A DNA stretch of 64,000 bases from Galaxea fascicularis (taxonomy: Eukaryota; Cnidaria; Anthozoa; Scleractinia; Euphylliidae). Position numbers and translations under genes: made by a program. The DNA lies in NCBI GenBank assembly GCA_948470475.1, contig OX419346.1:13059843-13123842 (forward strand), in the 5' to 3' direction. Below the pieces are notes generated by a model. That model was given only the letters and a program-made list of their open reading frames with translations. It did no database searches and was not told the origin of the DNA. This document shows, piece after piece, positions 44,707-57,023 of the stretch; within the stretch, counting starts at the first letter, position 1, and every line of letters starts with the position of its first letter.

Positions 44707-45104
44707 AATTTGGAACGTGACGTTAAACGTTCGCTTGTGACGTGAAATAATTGTAGACAAGAGCATAGGAGGTTAGAGGGAAAGGCTTTTGCAGCCCTTC
44801 TAACGCCAAAAGCTGGTTAATTTGATGCATTAGAAATCACCAGATCAGCAGCTACATATACAAGAAACCTTAGCCGTCTATGTAGTGCTTTTAAAAGTAC
44901 CAATTGATCTCGTTCCAAGTGGGGAAAAATTGACACAGAGTTGAAACTGAGGCGATATGGATCAGGCAAGTTTTTTTTTGGCTCCTTGTCTTTGCTTTAC
45001 GCTAAAGCAGTTTACTGTAAAACACTGGAACACCTCTTGCAAGGGGGAACTTGAAATTGACGCCTAGGCTGCTATAAAGCACGAAATCTTGGCTTGAAGC
45101 CCTT

Positions 45105-45222
45105 GTCTACGACCATACCACAAGGGAAACACCGGTTCTCGTCCGATCACCGAAGTTAAGCTTTGTCGGGCGGGGTTAGTACTTGGATGATTGATCGCCT
45201 AGGAATACCTCGTGTTGTAGAC
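45105..45222 (+). rRNA. 5S rRNA gene 54 (unit L)
   Basis: Consensus copy. Confidence 0.97.
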
Positions 45223-45244
45223 TTTTTACCGAATCAGTTTTGCC

Positions 45245-45429
45245 CTTTGTTTTTCCAGGTCGTTGGCCGCTCGCTCAGTTTTACACTCTTAAAAACATGA
45301 TGAACAGCTATGCAAAGGCGAATTGCCAAGACCAACCAAGGTTGGTAAGTTTTACTGCCGTATTTACGGCATCTTGTGTTGAGTTGAATTTTTTCCCCTT
45401 TTGGAGGCTTTAGCGCGTGCAAAGTTGCC
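45245..45429 (+). repeat. 185-bp block, unit 54
   Basis: GTTGGCCGC plus CAGTTTTACAC variants. Confidence 0.9.
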
Positions 45430-45820
45430 AATTTGGAACGTGACGTTAAACTTTCGCTTGTGACGTGAAATAATTGGAGACAAGAGCATAGGAGGTTAGA
45501 GGGAAAGGCTTTTGCAGCCCTTCTAACGCCAAAAGCTGGTTAATTTGATGCATTAGAAATCACCAGATCAGCAGCTACATATACAAGAAACCTTAGCCGT
45601 CTATGTAGTGCTTTTAAAAGTACCAATTGATCTCGTTCCAAGTGGGGAAAAATTGACACAGAGTTGAAACTGAGGCGATATGGATCAGGCAAGTTTTTTT
45701 TTGGCTCCTTGTCTTTGCTTTACGCTAAAGCAGTTTACTGTAAAACACTGGAACACCTCTTGCAACTTGAAATTGACGCCTAGGCTGCTATAAAGCACGA
45801 CATCTTGGCTTGAAGCCCTT

Positions 45821-45938
45821 GTCTACGACCATACCACAAGGGAAACACCGGTTCTCGTCCGATCACCGAAGTTAAGCTTTGTCGGGCGGGGTTAGTACTT
45901 GGATGATTGATCGCCTAGGAATACCTCGTGTTGTAGAC
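45821..45938 (+). rRNA. 5S rRNA gene 55 (unit S)
   Basis: Consensus copy. Confidence 0.97.
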
Positions 45939-46351
45939 TTTTTACCGAATCAGTTTTGCCAATTTGGAACGTGACGTTAAACTTTCGCTTGTGACATGAA
46001 ATAATTGTAGACAAGAGCATAGGAGGTTAGAGGGAAAGGCTTTTGCAGCCCTTCTAACGCCAAAAGCTGGTTAATTTGATGCATTAGAAATCACCAGATC
46101 AGCAGCTACATATACAAGAAACCTTAGCCGTCTATGTAGTGCTTTTAAAAGTACCAATTGATCTCGTTCCAAGTGGGGAAAAATTGACACAGAGTTGAAA
46201 CTGAGGCGATATGGATCAGGCAAGTTTTTTTTTGGCTCCTTGTCTTTGCTTTACGCTAAAGCAGTTTACTGTAAAACACTGGAACACCTCTTGCAACTTG
46301 AAATTGACGCCTAGGCTGCTATAAAGCACGAAATCTTGGCTTGAAGCCCTT

Positions 46352-46469
46352 GTCTACGACCATACCACAAGGGAAACACCGGTTCTCGTCCGATCACCGA
46401 AGTTAAGCTTTGTCGGGCGGGGTTAGTACTTGGATGATTGATCGCCTAGGAATACCTCGTGTTGTAGAC
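46352..46469 (+). rRNA. 5S rRNA gene 56 (unit L+7)
   Basis: Consensus copy; 7-bp insertion at 47013. Confidence 0.97.
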
Positions 46470-46491
46470 TTTTTACCGAATCAGTTTTGCC

Positions 46492-46676
46492 CTTTGTTTT
46501 TCCAGGTCGTTGCCCGCTCGCTCAGTTTCACACTCTTAAAAACATGATGAACAGCTATGCAAAGGCGAATTGCCAAGACCAACCAAGGTTGGTAAGTTTT
46601 ACTGCCGTATTTACGGCATCTTGTGTTGAGTTGAATTTTTTCCCCTTTTGGAGGCTTTAGCGCGTGCAAAGTTGCC
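46492..46676 (+). repeat. 185-bp block, unit 56
   Basis: Matches the reference copy. Confidence 0.9.
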
Positions 46677-47074
46677 AATTTGGAACGTGACGTTAAACTT
46701 TCGCTTGTGACGTGAAATAATTGGAGACAAGAGCATAGGAGGTTAGAGGGAAAGGCTTTTGCAGCCCTTCTAACGCCAAAAGCTGGTTAATTTGATGCAT
46801 TAGAAATCACCAGATCAGCAGCTACATATACAAGAAACCTTAGCCGTCTATGTAGTGCTTTTAAAAGTACCAATTGATCTCGTTCCAAGTGGGGAAAAAT
46901 TGACACAGAGTTGAAACTGAGGCGATATGGATCAGGCAAGTTTTTTTTTGGCTCCTTGTCTTTGCTTTACGCTAAAGCAGTTTACTGTAAAACACTGGAA
47001 CACCTCTTGCAAGGGGGAACTTGAAATTGACGCCTAGGCTGCTATAAAGCACGAAATCTTGGCTTGAAGCCCTT

Positions 47075-47192
47075 GTCTACGACCATACCACAAGGGAAAC
47101 ACCGGTTCTCGTCCGATCACCGAAGTTAAGCTTTGTCGGGCGGGGTTAGTACTTGGATGATTGATCGCCTAGGAATACCTCGTGTTGTAGAC
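47075..47192 (+). rRNA. 5S rRNA gene 57 (unit L)
   Basis: Consensus copy; first of four consecutive 716-bp L units. Confidence 0.97.
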
Positions 47193-47214
47193 TTTTTACC
47201 GAATCAGTTTTGCC

Positions 47215-47399
47215 CTTTGTTTTTCCAGGTCGTTGCCCGCTCGCTCAGTTTCACACTCTTAAAAACATGATGAACAGCTATGCAAAGGCAAATTGCCAAG
47301 ACCAACCAAGGTTGGTAAGTTTTACTGCCGTATTTACGGCATCTTGTGTTGAGTTGAATTTTTTCCCCTTTTGGAGGCTTTAGCGCGTGCAAAGTTGCC
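47215..47399 (+). repeat. 185-bp block, unit 57
   Basis: AAAGGCAAATTG variant. Confidence 0.9.
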
Positions 47400-47790
47400 A
47401 ATTTGGAACGTGACGTTAAACGTTCGCTTGTGACGTGAAATAATTGGAGACAAGAGCATAGGAGGTTAGAGGGAAAGGCTTTTGCAGCCCTTCTAACGCC
47501 AAAAGCTGGTTAATTTGATGCATTAGAAATCACCAGATCAGCAGCTACATATACAAGAAACCTTAGCCGTCTATGTAGTGCTTTTAAAAGTACCAATTGA
47601 TCTCGTTCCAAGTGGGGAAAAATTGACACAGAGTTGAAACTGAGGCGATATGGATCAGGCAAGTTTTTTTTTGGCTCCTTGTCTTTGCTTTACGCTAAAG
47701 CAGTTTACTGTAAAACACTGGAACACCTCTTGCAACTTGAAATTGACGCCTAGGCTGCTATAAAGCACGAAATCTTGGCTTGAAGCCCTT

Positions 47791-47908
47791 GTCTACGACC
47801 ATACCACAAGGGAAACACCGGTTCTCGTCCGATCACCGAAGTTAAGCTTTGTCGGGCGGGGTTAGTACTTGGATGATTGATCGCCTAGGAATACCTCGTG
47901 TTGTAGAC
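47791..47908 (+). rRNA. 5S rRNA gene 58 (unit L)
   Basis: Consensus copy. Confidence 0.97.
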
Positions 47909-47930
47909 TTTTTACCGAATCAGTTTTGCC

Positions 47931-48115
47931 CTTTGTTTTTCCAGGTCGTTGCCCGCTCGCTCAGTTTCACACTCTTAAAAACATGATGAACAGCTATGCA
48001 AAGGCAAATTGCCAAGACCAACCAAGGTTGGTAAGTTTTACTGCCGTATTTACGGCATCTTGTGTTGAGTTGAATGTTTTCCCCTTTTGGAGGCTTTAGC
48101 GCGTGCAAAGTTGCC
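47931..48115 (+). repeat. 185-bp block, unit 58
   Basis: AAAGGCAAATTG, and the Sm-like site reads AATGTTTT. Confidence 0.9.
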
Positions 48116-48506
48116 AATTTGGAACGTGACGTTAAACGTTCGCTTGTGAAGTGAAATAATTGGAGACAAGAGCATAGGAGGTTAGAGGGAAAGGCTTTTG
48201 CAGCCCTTCTAACGCCAAAAGCTGGTTAATTTGATGCATTAGAAATCACCAGATCAGCAGCTACATATACAAGAAACCTTAGCCGTCTATGTAGTGCTTT
48301 TAAAAGTACCAATTGATCTCGTTCCAAGTGGGGAAAAATTGACACAGAGTTGAAACTGAGGCGATATGGATCAGGCAAGTTTTTTTTTGGCTCCTTGTCT
48401 TTGCTTTACGCTAAAGCAGTTTACTGTAAAACACTGGAACACCTCTTGCAACTTGAAATTGACGCCTAGGCTGCTATAAAGCACGAAATCTTGGCTTGAA
48501 GCCCTT

Positions 48507-48624
48507 GTCTACGACCATACCACAAGGGAAACACCGGTTCTCGTCCGATCACCGAAGTTAAGCTTTGTCGGGCGGGGTTAGTACTTGGATGATTGATCGC
48601 CTAGGAATACCTCGTGTTGTAGAC
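48507..48624 (+). rRNA. 5S rRNA gene 59 (unit L)
   Basis: Consensus copy. Confidence 0.97.
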
Positions 48625-48646
48625 TTTTTACCGAATCAGTTTTGCC

Positions 48647-48831
48647 CTTTGTTTTTCCAGGTCGTTGCCCGCTCGCTCAGTTTCACACTCTTAAAAACAT
48701 GATGAACAGCTATGCAAAGGCAAATTGCCAAGACCAACCAAGGTTGGTAAGTTTTACTGCCGTATTTACGGCATCTTGTGTTGAGTTGAATTTTTTCCCC
48801 TTTTCGAGGCTTTAGCGCGTGCAAAGTTGCC
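48647..48831 (+). repeat. 185-bp block, unit 59
   Basis: AAAGGCAAATTG, and TTTTCGAGG in the 3' hairpin. Confidence 0.9.
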
Positions 48832-49222
48832 AATTTGGAACGTGACGTTAAACGTTCGCTTGTGACGTGAAATAATTGGAGACAAGAGCATAGAAGGTTA
48901 GAGGGAAAGGCTTTTGCAGCCCTTCTAACGCCAAAAGCTGGTTAATTTGATGCATTAGAAATCACCAGATCAGCAGCTACATATACAAGAAACCTTAGCC
49001 GTCTATGTAGTGCTTTTAAAAGTACCAATTGATCTCGTTCCAAGTGGGGAAAAATTGACACAGAGTTGAAACTGAGGCGATATGGATCAGGCAAGTTTTT
49101 TTTTGGCTCCTTGTCTTTGCTTTACGCTAAAGCAGTTTACTGTAAAACACTGGAACACCTCTTGCAACTTGAAATTGACGCCTAGGCTGCTATAAAGCAC
49201 GACATCTTGGCTTGAAGCCCTT

Positions 49223-49340
49223 GTCTACGACCATACCACAAGGGAAACACCGGTTCTCGTCCGATCACCGAAGTTAAGCTTTGTCGGGCGGGGTTAGTAC
49301 TTGGATGATTGATCGCCTAGGAATACCTCGTGTTGTAGAC
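49223..49340 (+). rRNA. 5S rRNA gene 60 (unit L)
   Basis: Consensus copy. Confidence 0.97.
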
Positions 49341-49362
49341 TTTTTACCGAATCAGTTTTGCC

Positions 49363-49547
49363 CTTTGTTTTTCCAGGTCGTTGCCCGCTCGCTCAGTTTC
49401 ACACTCTTAAAAACATGATGAACAGCTATGCAAAGGCGAATTGCCAAGACCAACCAAGGTTGGTAAGTTTTACTGCCGTATTTACGGCATCTTGTGTTGA
49501 GTTGAATTTTTTCCCCTTTTGGAGGCTTTAGCGCGTGCAAAGTTGCC
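49363..49547 (+). repeat. 185-bp block, unit 60
   Basis: Matches the reference copy. Confidence 0.9.
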
Positions 49548-49938
49548 AATTTGGAACGTGACGTTAAACTTTCGCTTGTGACGTGAAATAATTGGAGACA
49601 AGAGCATAGGAGGTTAGAGGGAAAGGCTTTTGCAGCCCTTCTAACGCCAAAAGCTGGTTAATTTGATGCATTAGAAATCACCAGATCAGCAGCTACATAT
49701 ACAAGAAACCTTAGCCGTCTATGTAGTGCTTTTAAAAGTACCAATTGATCTCGTTCCAAGTGGGGAAAAATTGACACAGAGTTGAAACTGAGGCGATATG
49801 GATCAGGCAAGTTTTTTTTTGGCTCCTTGTCTTTGCTTTACGCTAAAGCAGTTTACTGTAAAACACTGGAACACCTCTTGCAACTTGAAATTGACGCCTA
49901 GGCTGCTATAAAGCACGACATCTTGGCTTGAAGCCCTT

Positions 49939-50056
49939 GTCTACGACCATACCACAAGGGAAACACCGGTTCTCGTCCGATCACCGAAGTTAAGCTTTGT
50001 CGGGCGGGGTTAGTACTTGGATGATTGATCGCCTAGGAATACCTCGTGTTGTAGAC
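49939..50056 (+). rRNA. 5S rRNA gene 61 (unit S)
   Basis: Consensus copy. Confidence 0.97.
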
Positions 50057-50469
50057 TTTTTACCGAATCAGTTTTGCCAATTTGGAACGTGACGTTAAAC
50101 TTTCGCTTGTGACATGAAATAATTGTAGACAAGAGCATAGGAGGTTAGAGGGAAAGGCTTTTGCAGCCCTTCTAATGCCAAAAGCTGGTTAATTTTATGC
50201 ATTAGAAATCACCAGATCAGCAGCTACATATACAAGAAACCTTAGCCGTCTATGTAGTGCTTTTAAAAGTACCAATTGATCTCGTTCCAAGTGGGGAAAA
50301 ATTGACACAGAGTTGAAACTGAGGCGATATGGATCAGGCAAGTTTTTTTTTGGCTCCTTGTCTTTGCTTTACGCTAAAGCAGTTTACTGTAAAACACTGG
50401 AACACCTCTTGCAACTTGAAATTGACGCCTAGGCTGCTATAAAGCACGAAATCTTGGCTTGAAGCCCTT

Positions 50470-50587
50470 GTCTACGACCATACCACAAGGGAAACACCGG
50501 TTCTCGTCCGATCACCGAAGTTAAGCTTTGTCGGGCGGGGTTAGTACTTGGATGATTGATCGCCTAGGAATACCTCGTGTTGTAGAC
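50470..50587 (+). rRNA. 5S rRNA gene 62 (unit L+7)
   Basis: Consensus copy; 7-bp insertion at 51131. Confidence 0.97.
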
Positions 50588-50609
50588 TTTTTACCGAATC
50601 AGTTTTGCC

Positions 50610-50794
50610 CTTTGTTTTTCCAGGTCGTTGGCCGCTCGCTCAGTTTCACACTCTTAAAAACATGATGAACAGCTATGCAAAGGCGAATTGCCAAGACCAA
50701 CCAAGGTTGGTAAGTTTTACTGCCGTATTTACGGCATCTTGTGTTGAGTTGAATTTTTTCCCCTTTTGGAGGCTTTAGCGCGTGCAAAGTTGCC
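50610..50794 (+). repeat. 185-bp block, unit 62
   Basis: GTTGGCCGC variant. Confidence 0.9.
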
Positions 50795-51192
50795 AATTTG
50801 GAACGTGACGTTAAACTTTCGCTTGTGACGTGAAATAATTGGAGACAAGAGCATAGGAGGTTAGAGGGAAAGGCTTTTGCAGCCCTTCTAACGCCAAAAG
50901 CTGGTTAATTTGATGCATTAGAAATCACCAGATCAGCAGCTACATATACAAGAAACCTTAGCCGTCTATGTAGTGCTTTTAAAAGTACCAATTGATCTCG
51001 TTCCAAGTGGGGAAAAATTGACACAGAGTTGAAACTGAGGCGATATGGATCAGGCAAGTTTTTTTTTGGCTCCTTGTCTTTGCTTTACGCTAAAGCAGTT
51101 TACTGTAAAACACTGGAACACCTCTTGCAAGGGGGAACTTGAAATTGACGCCTAGGCTGCTATAAAGCACGACATCTTGGCTTGAAGCCCTT

Positions 51193-51310
51193 GTCTACGA
51201 CCATACCACAAGGGAAACACCGGTTCTCGTCCGATCACCGAAGTTAAGCTTTGTCGGGCGGGGTTAGTACTTGGATGATTGATCGCCTAGGAATACCTCG
51301 TGTTGTAGAC
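51193..51310 (+). rRNA. 5S rRNA gene 63 (unit L)
   Basis: Consensus copy. Confidence 0.97.
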
Positions 51311-51332
51311 TTTTTACCGAATCAGTTTTGCC

Positions 51333-51517
51333 CTTTGTTTTTCCAGGTCGTTGCCCGCTCGCTCAGTTTCACACTCTTAAAAACATGATGAACAGCTATG
51401 CAAAGGCGAATTGCCAAGACCAACCAAGGTTGGTAAGTTTTACTGCCGTATTTACGGCATCTTGTGTTGAGTTGAATTTTTTCCCCTTTTGGAGGCTTTA
51501 GCGCGTGCAAAGTTGCC
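51333..51517 (+). repeat. 185-bp block, unit 63
   Basis: Matches the reference copy. Confidence 0.9.
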
Positions 51518-51908
51518 AATTTGGAACGTGACGTTAAACTTTCGCTTGTGACGTGAAATAATTGGAGACAAGAGCATAGGAGGTTAGAGGGAAAGGCTTT
51601 TGCAGCCCTTCTAACGCCAAAAGCTGGTTAATTTGATGCATTAGAAATCACCAGATCAGCAGCTACATATACAAGAAACCTTAGCCGTCTATGTAGTGCT
51701 TTTAAAAGTACCAATTGATCTCGTTCCAAGTGGGGAAAAATTGACACAGAGTTGAAACTGAGGCGATATGGATCAGGCAAGTTTTTTTTTGGCTCCTTGT
51801 CTTTGCTTTACGCTAAAGCAGTTTACTGTAAAACACTGGAACACCTCTTGCAACTTGAAATTGACGCCTAGGCTGCTATAAAGCACGAAATCTTGGCTTG
51901 AAGCCCTT

Positions 51909-52026
51909 GTCTACGACCATACCACAAGGGAAACACCGGTTCTCGTCCGATCACCGAAGTTAAGCTTTGTCGGGCGGGGTTAGTACTTGGATGATTGATC
52001 GCCTAGGAATACCTCGTGTTGTAGAC
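51909..52026 (+). rRNA. 5S rRNA gene 64 (unit S)
   Basis: Consensus copy. Confidence 0.97.
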
Positions 52027-52439
52027 TTTTTACCGAATCAGTTTTGCCAATTTGGAACGTGACGTTAAACTTTCGCTTGTGACATGAAATAATTGTAGAC
52101 AAGAGCATAGGAGGTTAGAGGGAAAGGCTTTTGCAGCCCTTCTAACGCCAAAAGCTGGTTAATTTGATGCATTAGAAATCACCAGATCAGCAGCTACATA
52201 TACAAGAAACCTTAGCCGTCTATGTAGTGCTTTTAAAAGTACCAATTGATCTCGTTCCAAGTGGGGAAAAATTGACACAGAGTTGAAACTGAGGCGATAT
52301 GGATCAGGCAAGTTTTTTTTTGGCTCCTTGTCTTTGCTTTACGCTAAAGCAGTTTACTGTAAAACACTGGAACACCTCTTGCAACTTGAAATTGACGCCT
52401 AGGCTGCTATAAAGCACGAAATCTTGGCTTGAAGCCCTT

Positions 52440-52557
52440 GTCTACGACCATACCACAAGGGAAACACCGGTTCTCGTCCGATCACCGAAGTTAAGCTTTG
52501 TCGGGCGGGGTTAGTACTTGGATGATTGATCGCCTAGGAATACCTCGTGTTGTAGAC
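52440..52557 (+). rRNA. 5S rRNA gene 65 (unit L)
   Basis: Consensus copy; opens the first L-S-S trimer. Confidence 0.97.
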
Positions 52558-52579
52558 TTTTTACCGAATCAGTTTTGCC

Positions 52580-52764
52580 CTTTGTTTTTCCAGGTCGTTG
52601 CCCGCTCGCTCAGTTTCACACTCTTAAAAACATGATGAACAGCTATGCAAAGGCGAATTGCCAAGACCAACCAAGGTTGGTAAGTTTTACTGCCGTATTT
52701 ACGGCATCTTGTGTTGAGTTGAATTTTTTCCCCTTTTGGAGGCTTTAGCGCGTGCAAAGTTGCC
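52580..52764 (+). repeat. 185-bp block, unit 65
   Basis: Matches the reference copy. Confidence 0.9.
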
Positions 52765-53155
52765 AATTTGGAACGTGACGTTAAACTTTCGCTTGTGACG
52801 TGAAATAATTGGAGACAAGAGCATAGGAGGTTAGAGGGAAAGGCTTTTGCAGCCCTTCTAACGCCAAAAGCTGATTAATTTGATGCATTAGAAATCACCA
52901 GATCAGCAGCTACATATACAAGAAACCTTAGCCGTCTATGTAGTGCTTTTAAAAGTACCAATTGATCTCGTTCCAAGTGGGGAAAAATTGACACAGAGTT
53001 GAAACTGAGGCGATATGGATCAGGCAAGTTTTTTTTTGGCTCCTTGTCTTTGCTTTACGCTAAAGCAGTTTACTGTAAAACACTGGAACACCTCTTGCAA
53101 CTTGAAATTGACGCCTAGGCTGCTATAAAGCACGACATCTTGGCTTGAAGCCCTT

Positions 53156-53273
53156 GTCTACGACCATACCACAAGGGAAACACCGGTTCTCGTCCGATCA
53201 CCGAAGTTAAGCTTTGTCGGGCGGGGTTAGTACTTGGATGATTGATCGCCTAGGAATACCTCGTGTTGTAGAC
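53156..53273 (+). rRNA. 5S rRNA gene 66 (unit S)
   Basis: Consensus copy. Confidence 0.97.
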
Positions 53274-53686
53274 TTTTTACCGAATCAGTTTTGCCAATTT
53301 GGAACGTGACGTTAAACTTTCGCTTGTGACATGAAATAATTGTAGACAAGAGCATAGGAGGTTAGAGGGAAAGGCTTTTGCAGCCCTTCTAATGCCAAAA
53401 GCTGGTTAATTTTATGCATTAGAAATCACCAGATCAGCAGCTACATATACAAGAAACCTTAGCCGTCTATGTAGTGCTTTTAAAAGTACCAATTGATCTC
53501 GTTCCAAGTGGGGAAAAATTGACACAGAGTTGAAACTGAGGCGATATGGATCAGGCAAGTTTTTTTTTGGCTCCTTGTCTTTGCTTTACGCTAAAGCAGT
53601 TTACTGTAAAACACTGGAACACCTCTTGCAACTTGAAATTGACGCCTAGGCTGCTATAAAGCACGAAATCTTGGCTTGAAGCCCTT

Positions 53687-53804
53687 GTCTACGACCATAC
53701 CACAAGGGAAACACCGGTTCTCGTCCGATCACCGAAGTTAAGCTTTGTCGGGCGGGGTTAGTACTTGGATGATTGATCGCCTAGGAATACCTCGTGTTGT
53801 AGAC
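53687..53804 (+). rRNA. 5S rRNA gene 67 (unit S)
   Basis: Consensus copy. Confidence 0.97.
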
Positions 53805-54217
53805 TTTTTACCGAATCAGTTTTGCCAATTTGGAACGTGACGTTAAACTTTCGCTTGTGACATGAAATAATTGTAGACAAGAGCATAGGAGGTTAGAGGG
53901 AAAGGCTTTTGCAGCCCTTCTAACGCCAAAAGCTGGTTAATTTGATGCATTAGAAATCACCAGATCAGCAGCTACATATACAAGAAACCTTAGCCGTCTA
54001 TGTAGTGCTTTTAAAAGTACCAATTGATCTCGTTCCAAGTGGGGAAAAATTGACACAGAGTTGAAACTGAGGCGATATGGATCAGGCAAGTTTTTTTTTG
54101 GCTCCTTGTCTTTGCTTTACGCTAAAGCAGTTTACTGTAAAACACTGGAACACCTCTTGCAACTTGAAATTGACGCCTAGGCTGCTATAAAGCACGACAT
54201 CTTGGCTTGAAGCCCTT

Positions 54218-54335
54218 GTCTACGACCATACCACAAGGGAAACACCGGTTCTCGTCCGATCACCGAAGTTAAGCTTTGTCGGGCGGGGTTAGTACTTGGA
54301 TGATTGATCGCCTAGGAATACCTCGTGTTGTAGAC
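54218..54335 (+). rRNA. 5S rRNA gene 68 (unit L)
   Basis: Consensus copy; opens the second L-S-S trimer, 1,778 bp after gene 65. Confidence 0.97.
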
Positions 54336-54357
54336 TTTTTACCGAATCAGTTTTGCC

Positions 54358-54542
54358 CTTTGTTTTTCCAGGTCGTTGCCCGCTCGCTCAGTTTCACACT
54401 CTTAAAAACATGATGAACAGCTATGCAAAGGCGAATTGCCAAGACCAACCAAGGTTGGTAAGTTTTACTGCCGTATTTACGGCATCTTGTGTTGAGTTGA
54501 ATTTTTTCCCCTTTTGGAGGCTTTAGCGCGTGCAAAGTTGCC
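54358..54542 (+). repeat. 185-bp block, unit 68
   Basis: Matches the reference copy. Confidence 0.9.
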
Positions 54543-54933
54543 AATTTGGAACGTGACGTTAAACTTTCGCTTGTGACGTGAAATAATTGGAGACAAGAGC
54601 ATAGGAGGTTAGAGGGAAAGGCTTTTGCAGCCCTTCTAACGCCAAAAGCTGATTAATTTGATGCATTAGAAATCACCAGATCAGCAGCTACATATACAAG
54701 AAACCTTAGCCGTCTATGTAGTGCTTTTAAAAGTACCAATTGATCTCGTTCCAAGTGGGGAAAAATTGACACAGAGTTGAAACTGAGGCGATATGGATCA
54801 GGCAAGTTTTTTTTTGGCTCCTTGTCTTTGCTTTACGCTAAAGCAGTTTACTGTAAAACACTGGAACACCTCTTGCAACTTGAAATTGACGCCTAGGCTG
54901 CTATAAAGCACGACATCTTGGCTTGAAGCCCTT

Positions 54934-55051
54934 GTCTACGACCATACCACAAGGGAAACACCGGTTCTCGTCCGATCACCGAAGTTAAGCTTTGTCGGGC
55001 GGGGTTAGTACTTGGATGATTGATCGCCTAGGAATACCTCGTGTTGTAGAC
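54934..55051 (+). rRNA. 5S rRNA gene 69 (unit S)
   Basis: Consensus copy. Confidence 0.97.
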
Positions 55052-55464
55052 TTTTTACCGAATCAGTTTTGCCAATTTGGAACGTGACGTTAAACTTTCG
55101 CTTGTGACATGAAATAATTGTAGACAAGAGCATAGGAGGTTAGAGGGAAAGGCTTTTGCAGCCCTTCTAATGCCAAAAGCTGGTTAATTTTATGCATTAG
55201 AAATCACCAGATCAGCAGCTACATATACAAGAAACCTTAGCCGTCTATGTAGTGCTTTTAAAAGTACCAATTGATCTCGTTCCAAGTGGGGAAAAATTGA
55301 CACAGAGTTGAAACTGAGGCGATATGGATCAGGCAAGTTTTTTTTTGGCTCCTTGTCTTTGCTTTACGCTAAAGCAGTTTACTGTAAAACACTGGAACAC
55401 CTCTTGCAACTTGAAATTGACGCCTAGGCTGCTATAAAGCACGAAATCTTGGCTTGAAGCCCTT

Positions 55465-55582
55465 GTCTACGACCATACCACAAGGGAAACACCGGTTCTC
55501 GTCCGATCACCGAAGTTAAGCTTTGTCGGGCGGGGTTAGTACTTGGATGATTGATCGCCTAGGAATACCTCGTGTTGTAGAC
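55465..55582 (+). rRNA. 5S rRNA gene 70 (unit S)
   Basis: Consensus copy. Confidence 0.97.
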
Positions 55583-55995
55583 TTTTTACCGAATCAGTTT
55601 TGCCAATTTGGAACGTGACGTTAAACTTTCGCTTGTGACATGAAATAATTGTAGACAAGAGCATAGGAGGTTAGAGGGAAAGGCTTTTGCAGCCCTTCTA
55701 ACGCCAAAAGCTGGTTAATTTGATGCATTAGAAATCACCAGATCAGCAGCTACATATACAAGAAACCTTAGCCGTCTATGTAGTGCTTTTAAAAGTACCA
55801 ATTGATCTCGTTCCAAGTGGGGAAAAATTGACACAGAGTTGAAACTGAGGCGATATGGATCAGGCAAGTTTTTTTTTGGCTCCTTGTCTTTGCTTTACGC
55901 TAAAGCAGTTTACTGTAAAACACTGGAACACCTCTTGCAACTTGAAATTGACGCCTAGGCTGCTATAAAGCACGGAATCTTGGCTTGAAGCCCTT

Positions 55996-56113
55996 GTCTA
56001 CGACCATACCACAAGGGAAACACCGGTTCTCGTCCGATCACCGAAGTTAAGCTTTGTCGGGCGGGGTTAGTACTTGGATGATTGATCGCCTAGGAATACC
56101 TCGTGTTGTAGAC
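55996..56113 (+). rRNA. 5S rRNA gene 71 (unit L, divergent block)
   Basis: Consensus gene followed by TTTTTGCCG instead of TTTTTACCG and by a divergent block. Confidence 0.97.
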
Positions 56114-56135
56114 TTTTTGCCGAATCAGTTTTGCC

Positions 56136-56320
56136 CTTTGTTTTTCCAGGTCGTTGCCCGCTCGCTTTGTTTCACACTCTTAAAAACATGATGAACAGCT
56201 ATGCAAAGGCGAATTGCCAAGACAAACCAAGGTTGGTAAGTTTTACTGCCGTATTTACGGCATCTTGTGTTGAGTTGAATGTTTTCCCCTTTTGGAGGCT
56301 TTAGCGCGTGTAAAGTTGCC
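56136..56320 (+). repeat. Divergent 185-bp block (L3), unit 71
   Basis: Carries CGCTTTGTTTC, GACAAACC, AATGTTTT and GCGTGTAAAG. The flank TTAATTTTTCGCTGATGACG is also changed. Confidence 0.9.
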
Positions 56321-56711
56321 AATTTGGAACGTGACGTTAATTTTTCGCTGATGACGTGAAATAATTGGAGACAAGAGGATAGGAGGTTAGAGGGAAAGGC
56401 TTTTGTAGCCCTTCTAACGCCAAAAGCTGGTTAATTTGATGCATTAGAAATCACCAGATCAGCAGCTACATATACAAGAAACCTTAGCCGTCTATGTAGT
56501 GCTTTTAAAAGTACCAATTGATCTCGTTCCAAGTGGGGAAAAATTGACACAGAGTTGAAACTGAGGCGATATGGATCAGGCAAGTTTTTTTTTGGCTCCT
56601 TGTCTTTGCTTTACGCTAAAGCAGTTTACTGTAAAACACTGGAACACCTCTTGCAACTTGAAATTGACGCCTAGGCTGCTATAAAGCACGACATCTTGGC
56701 TTGAAGCCCTT

Positions 56712-56829
56712 GTCTACGACCATACCACAAGGGAAACACCGGTTCTCGTCCGATCACCGAAGTTAAGCTTTGTCGGGCGGGGTTAGTACTTGGATGATTG
56801 ATCGCCTAGGAATACCTCGTGTTGTAGAC
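56712..56829 (+). rRNA. 5S rRNA gene 72 (unit Ld)
   Basis: Consensus copy. Confidence 0.97.
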
Positions 56830-56851
56830 TTTTTACCGAATCAGTTTTGCC

Positions 56852-57023
56852 CTTTGTTTTTCCAGGTCGTTGCCCGCTCGCTCAGTTTCACACTCTTAAA
56901 AACATGATGAACAGCTGTGCAAAGGCGAATTGCCAAGACCAACCAAGGTTGGTAAGTTTACGGCATCTTGTGTTGAGTTGAATTTTTTCCCCTTTTGGAG
57001 GCTTTAGCGCGTGCAAAGTTGCC
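56852..57023 (+). repeat. 172-bp block, unit 72
   Basis: Ld class. Confidence 0.92.

Larger units (their letters stand above)
40475..45104 (+). repeat. 2,488-bp Ld-L-S+7-S higher-order repeat, partly duplicated
   Basis: Ld genes at 40475 and 42963 and C67A genes at 41178 and 43666 each lie 2,488 bp apart, with the GTTGGCCGC block after both C67A genes. The pattern diverges after 44382. Confidence 0.8.
52440..55995 (+). repeat. Two tandem copies of a 1,778-bp L-S-S trimer
   Basis: Genes at 52440/53156/53687 and 54218/54934/55465 repeat with period 1,778. Markers CTGATTAATT (about 52871 and 54649) and the TAATGCC...ATTTTATGC spacer (about 53390 and 55168) recur at the same spacing. Confidence 0.9.
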
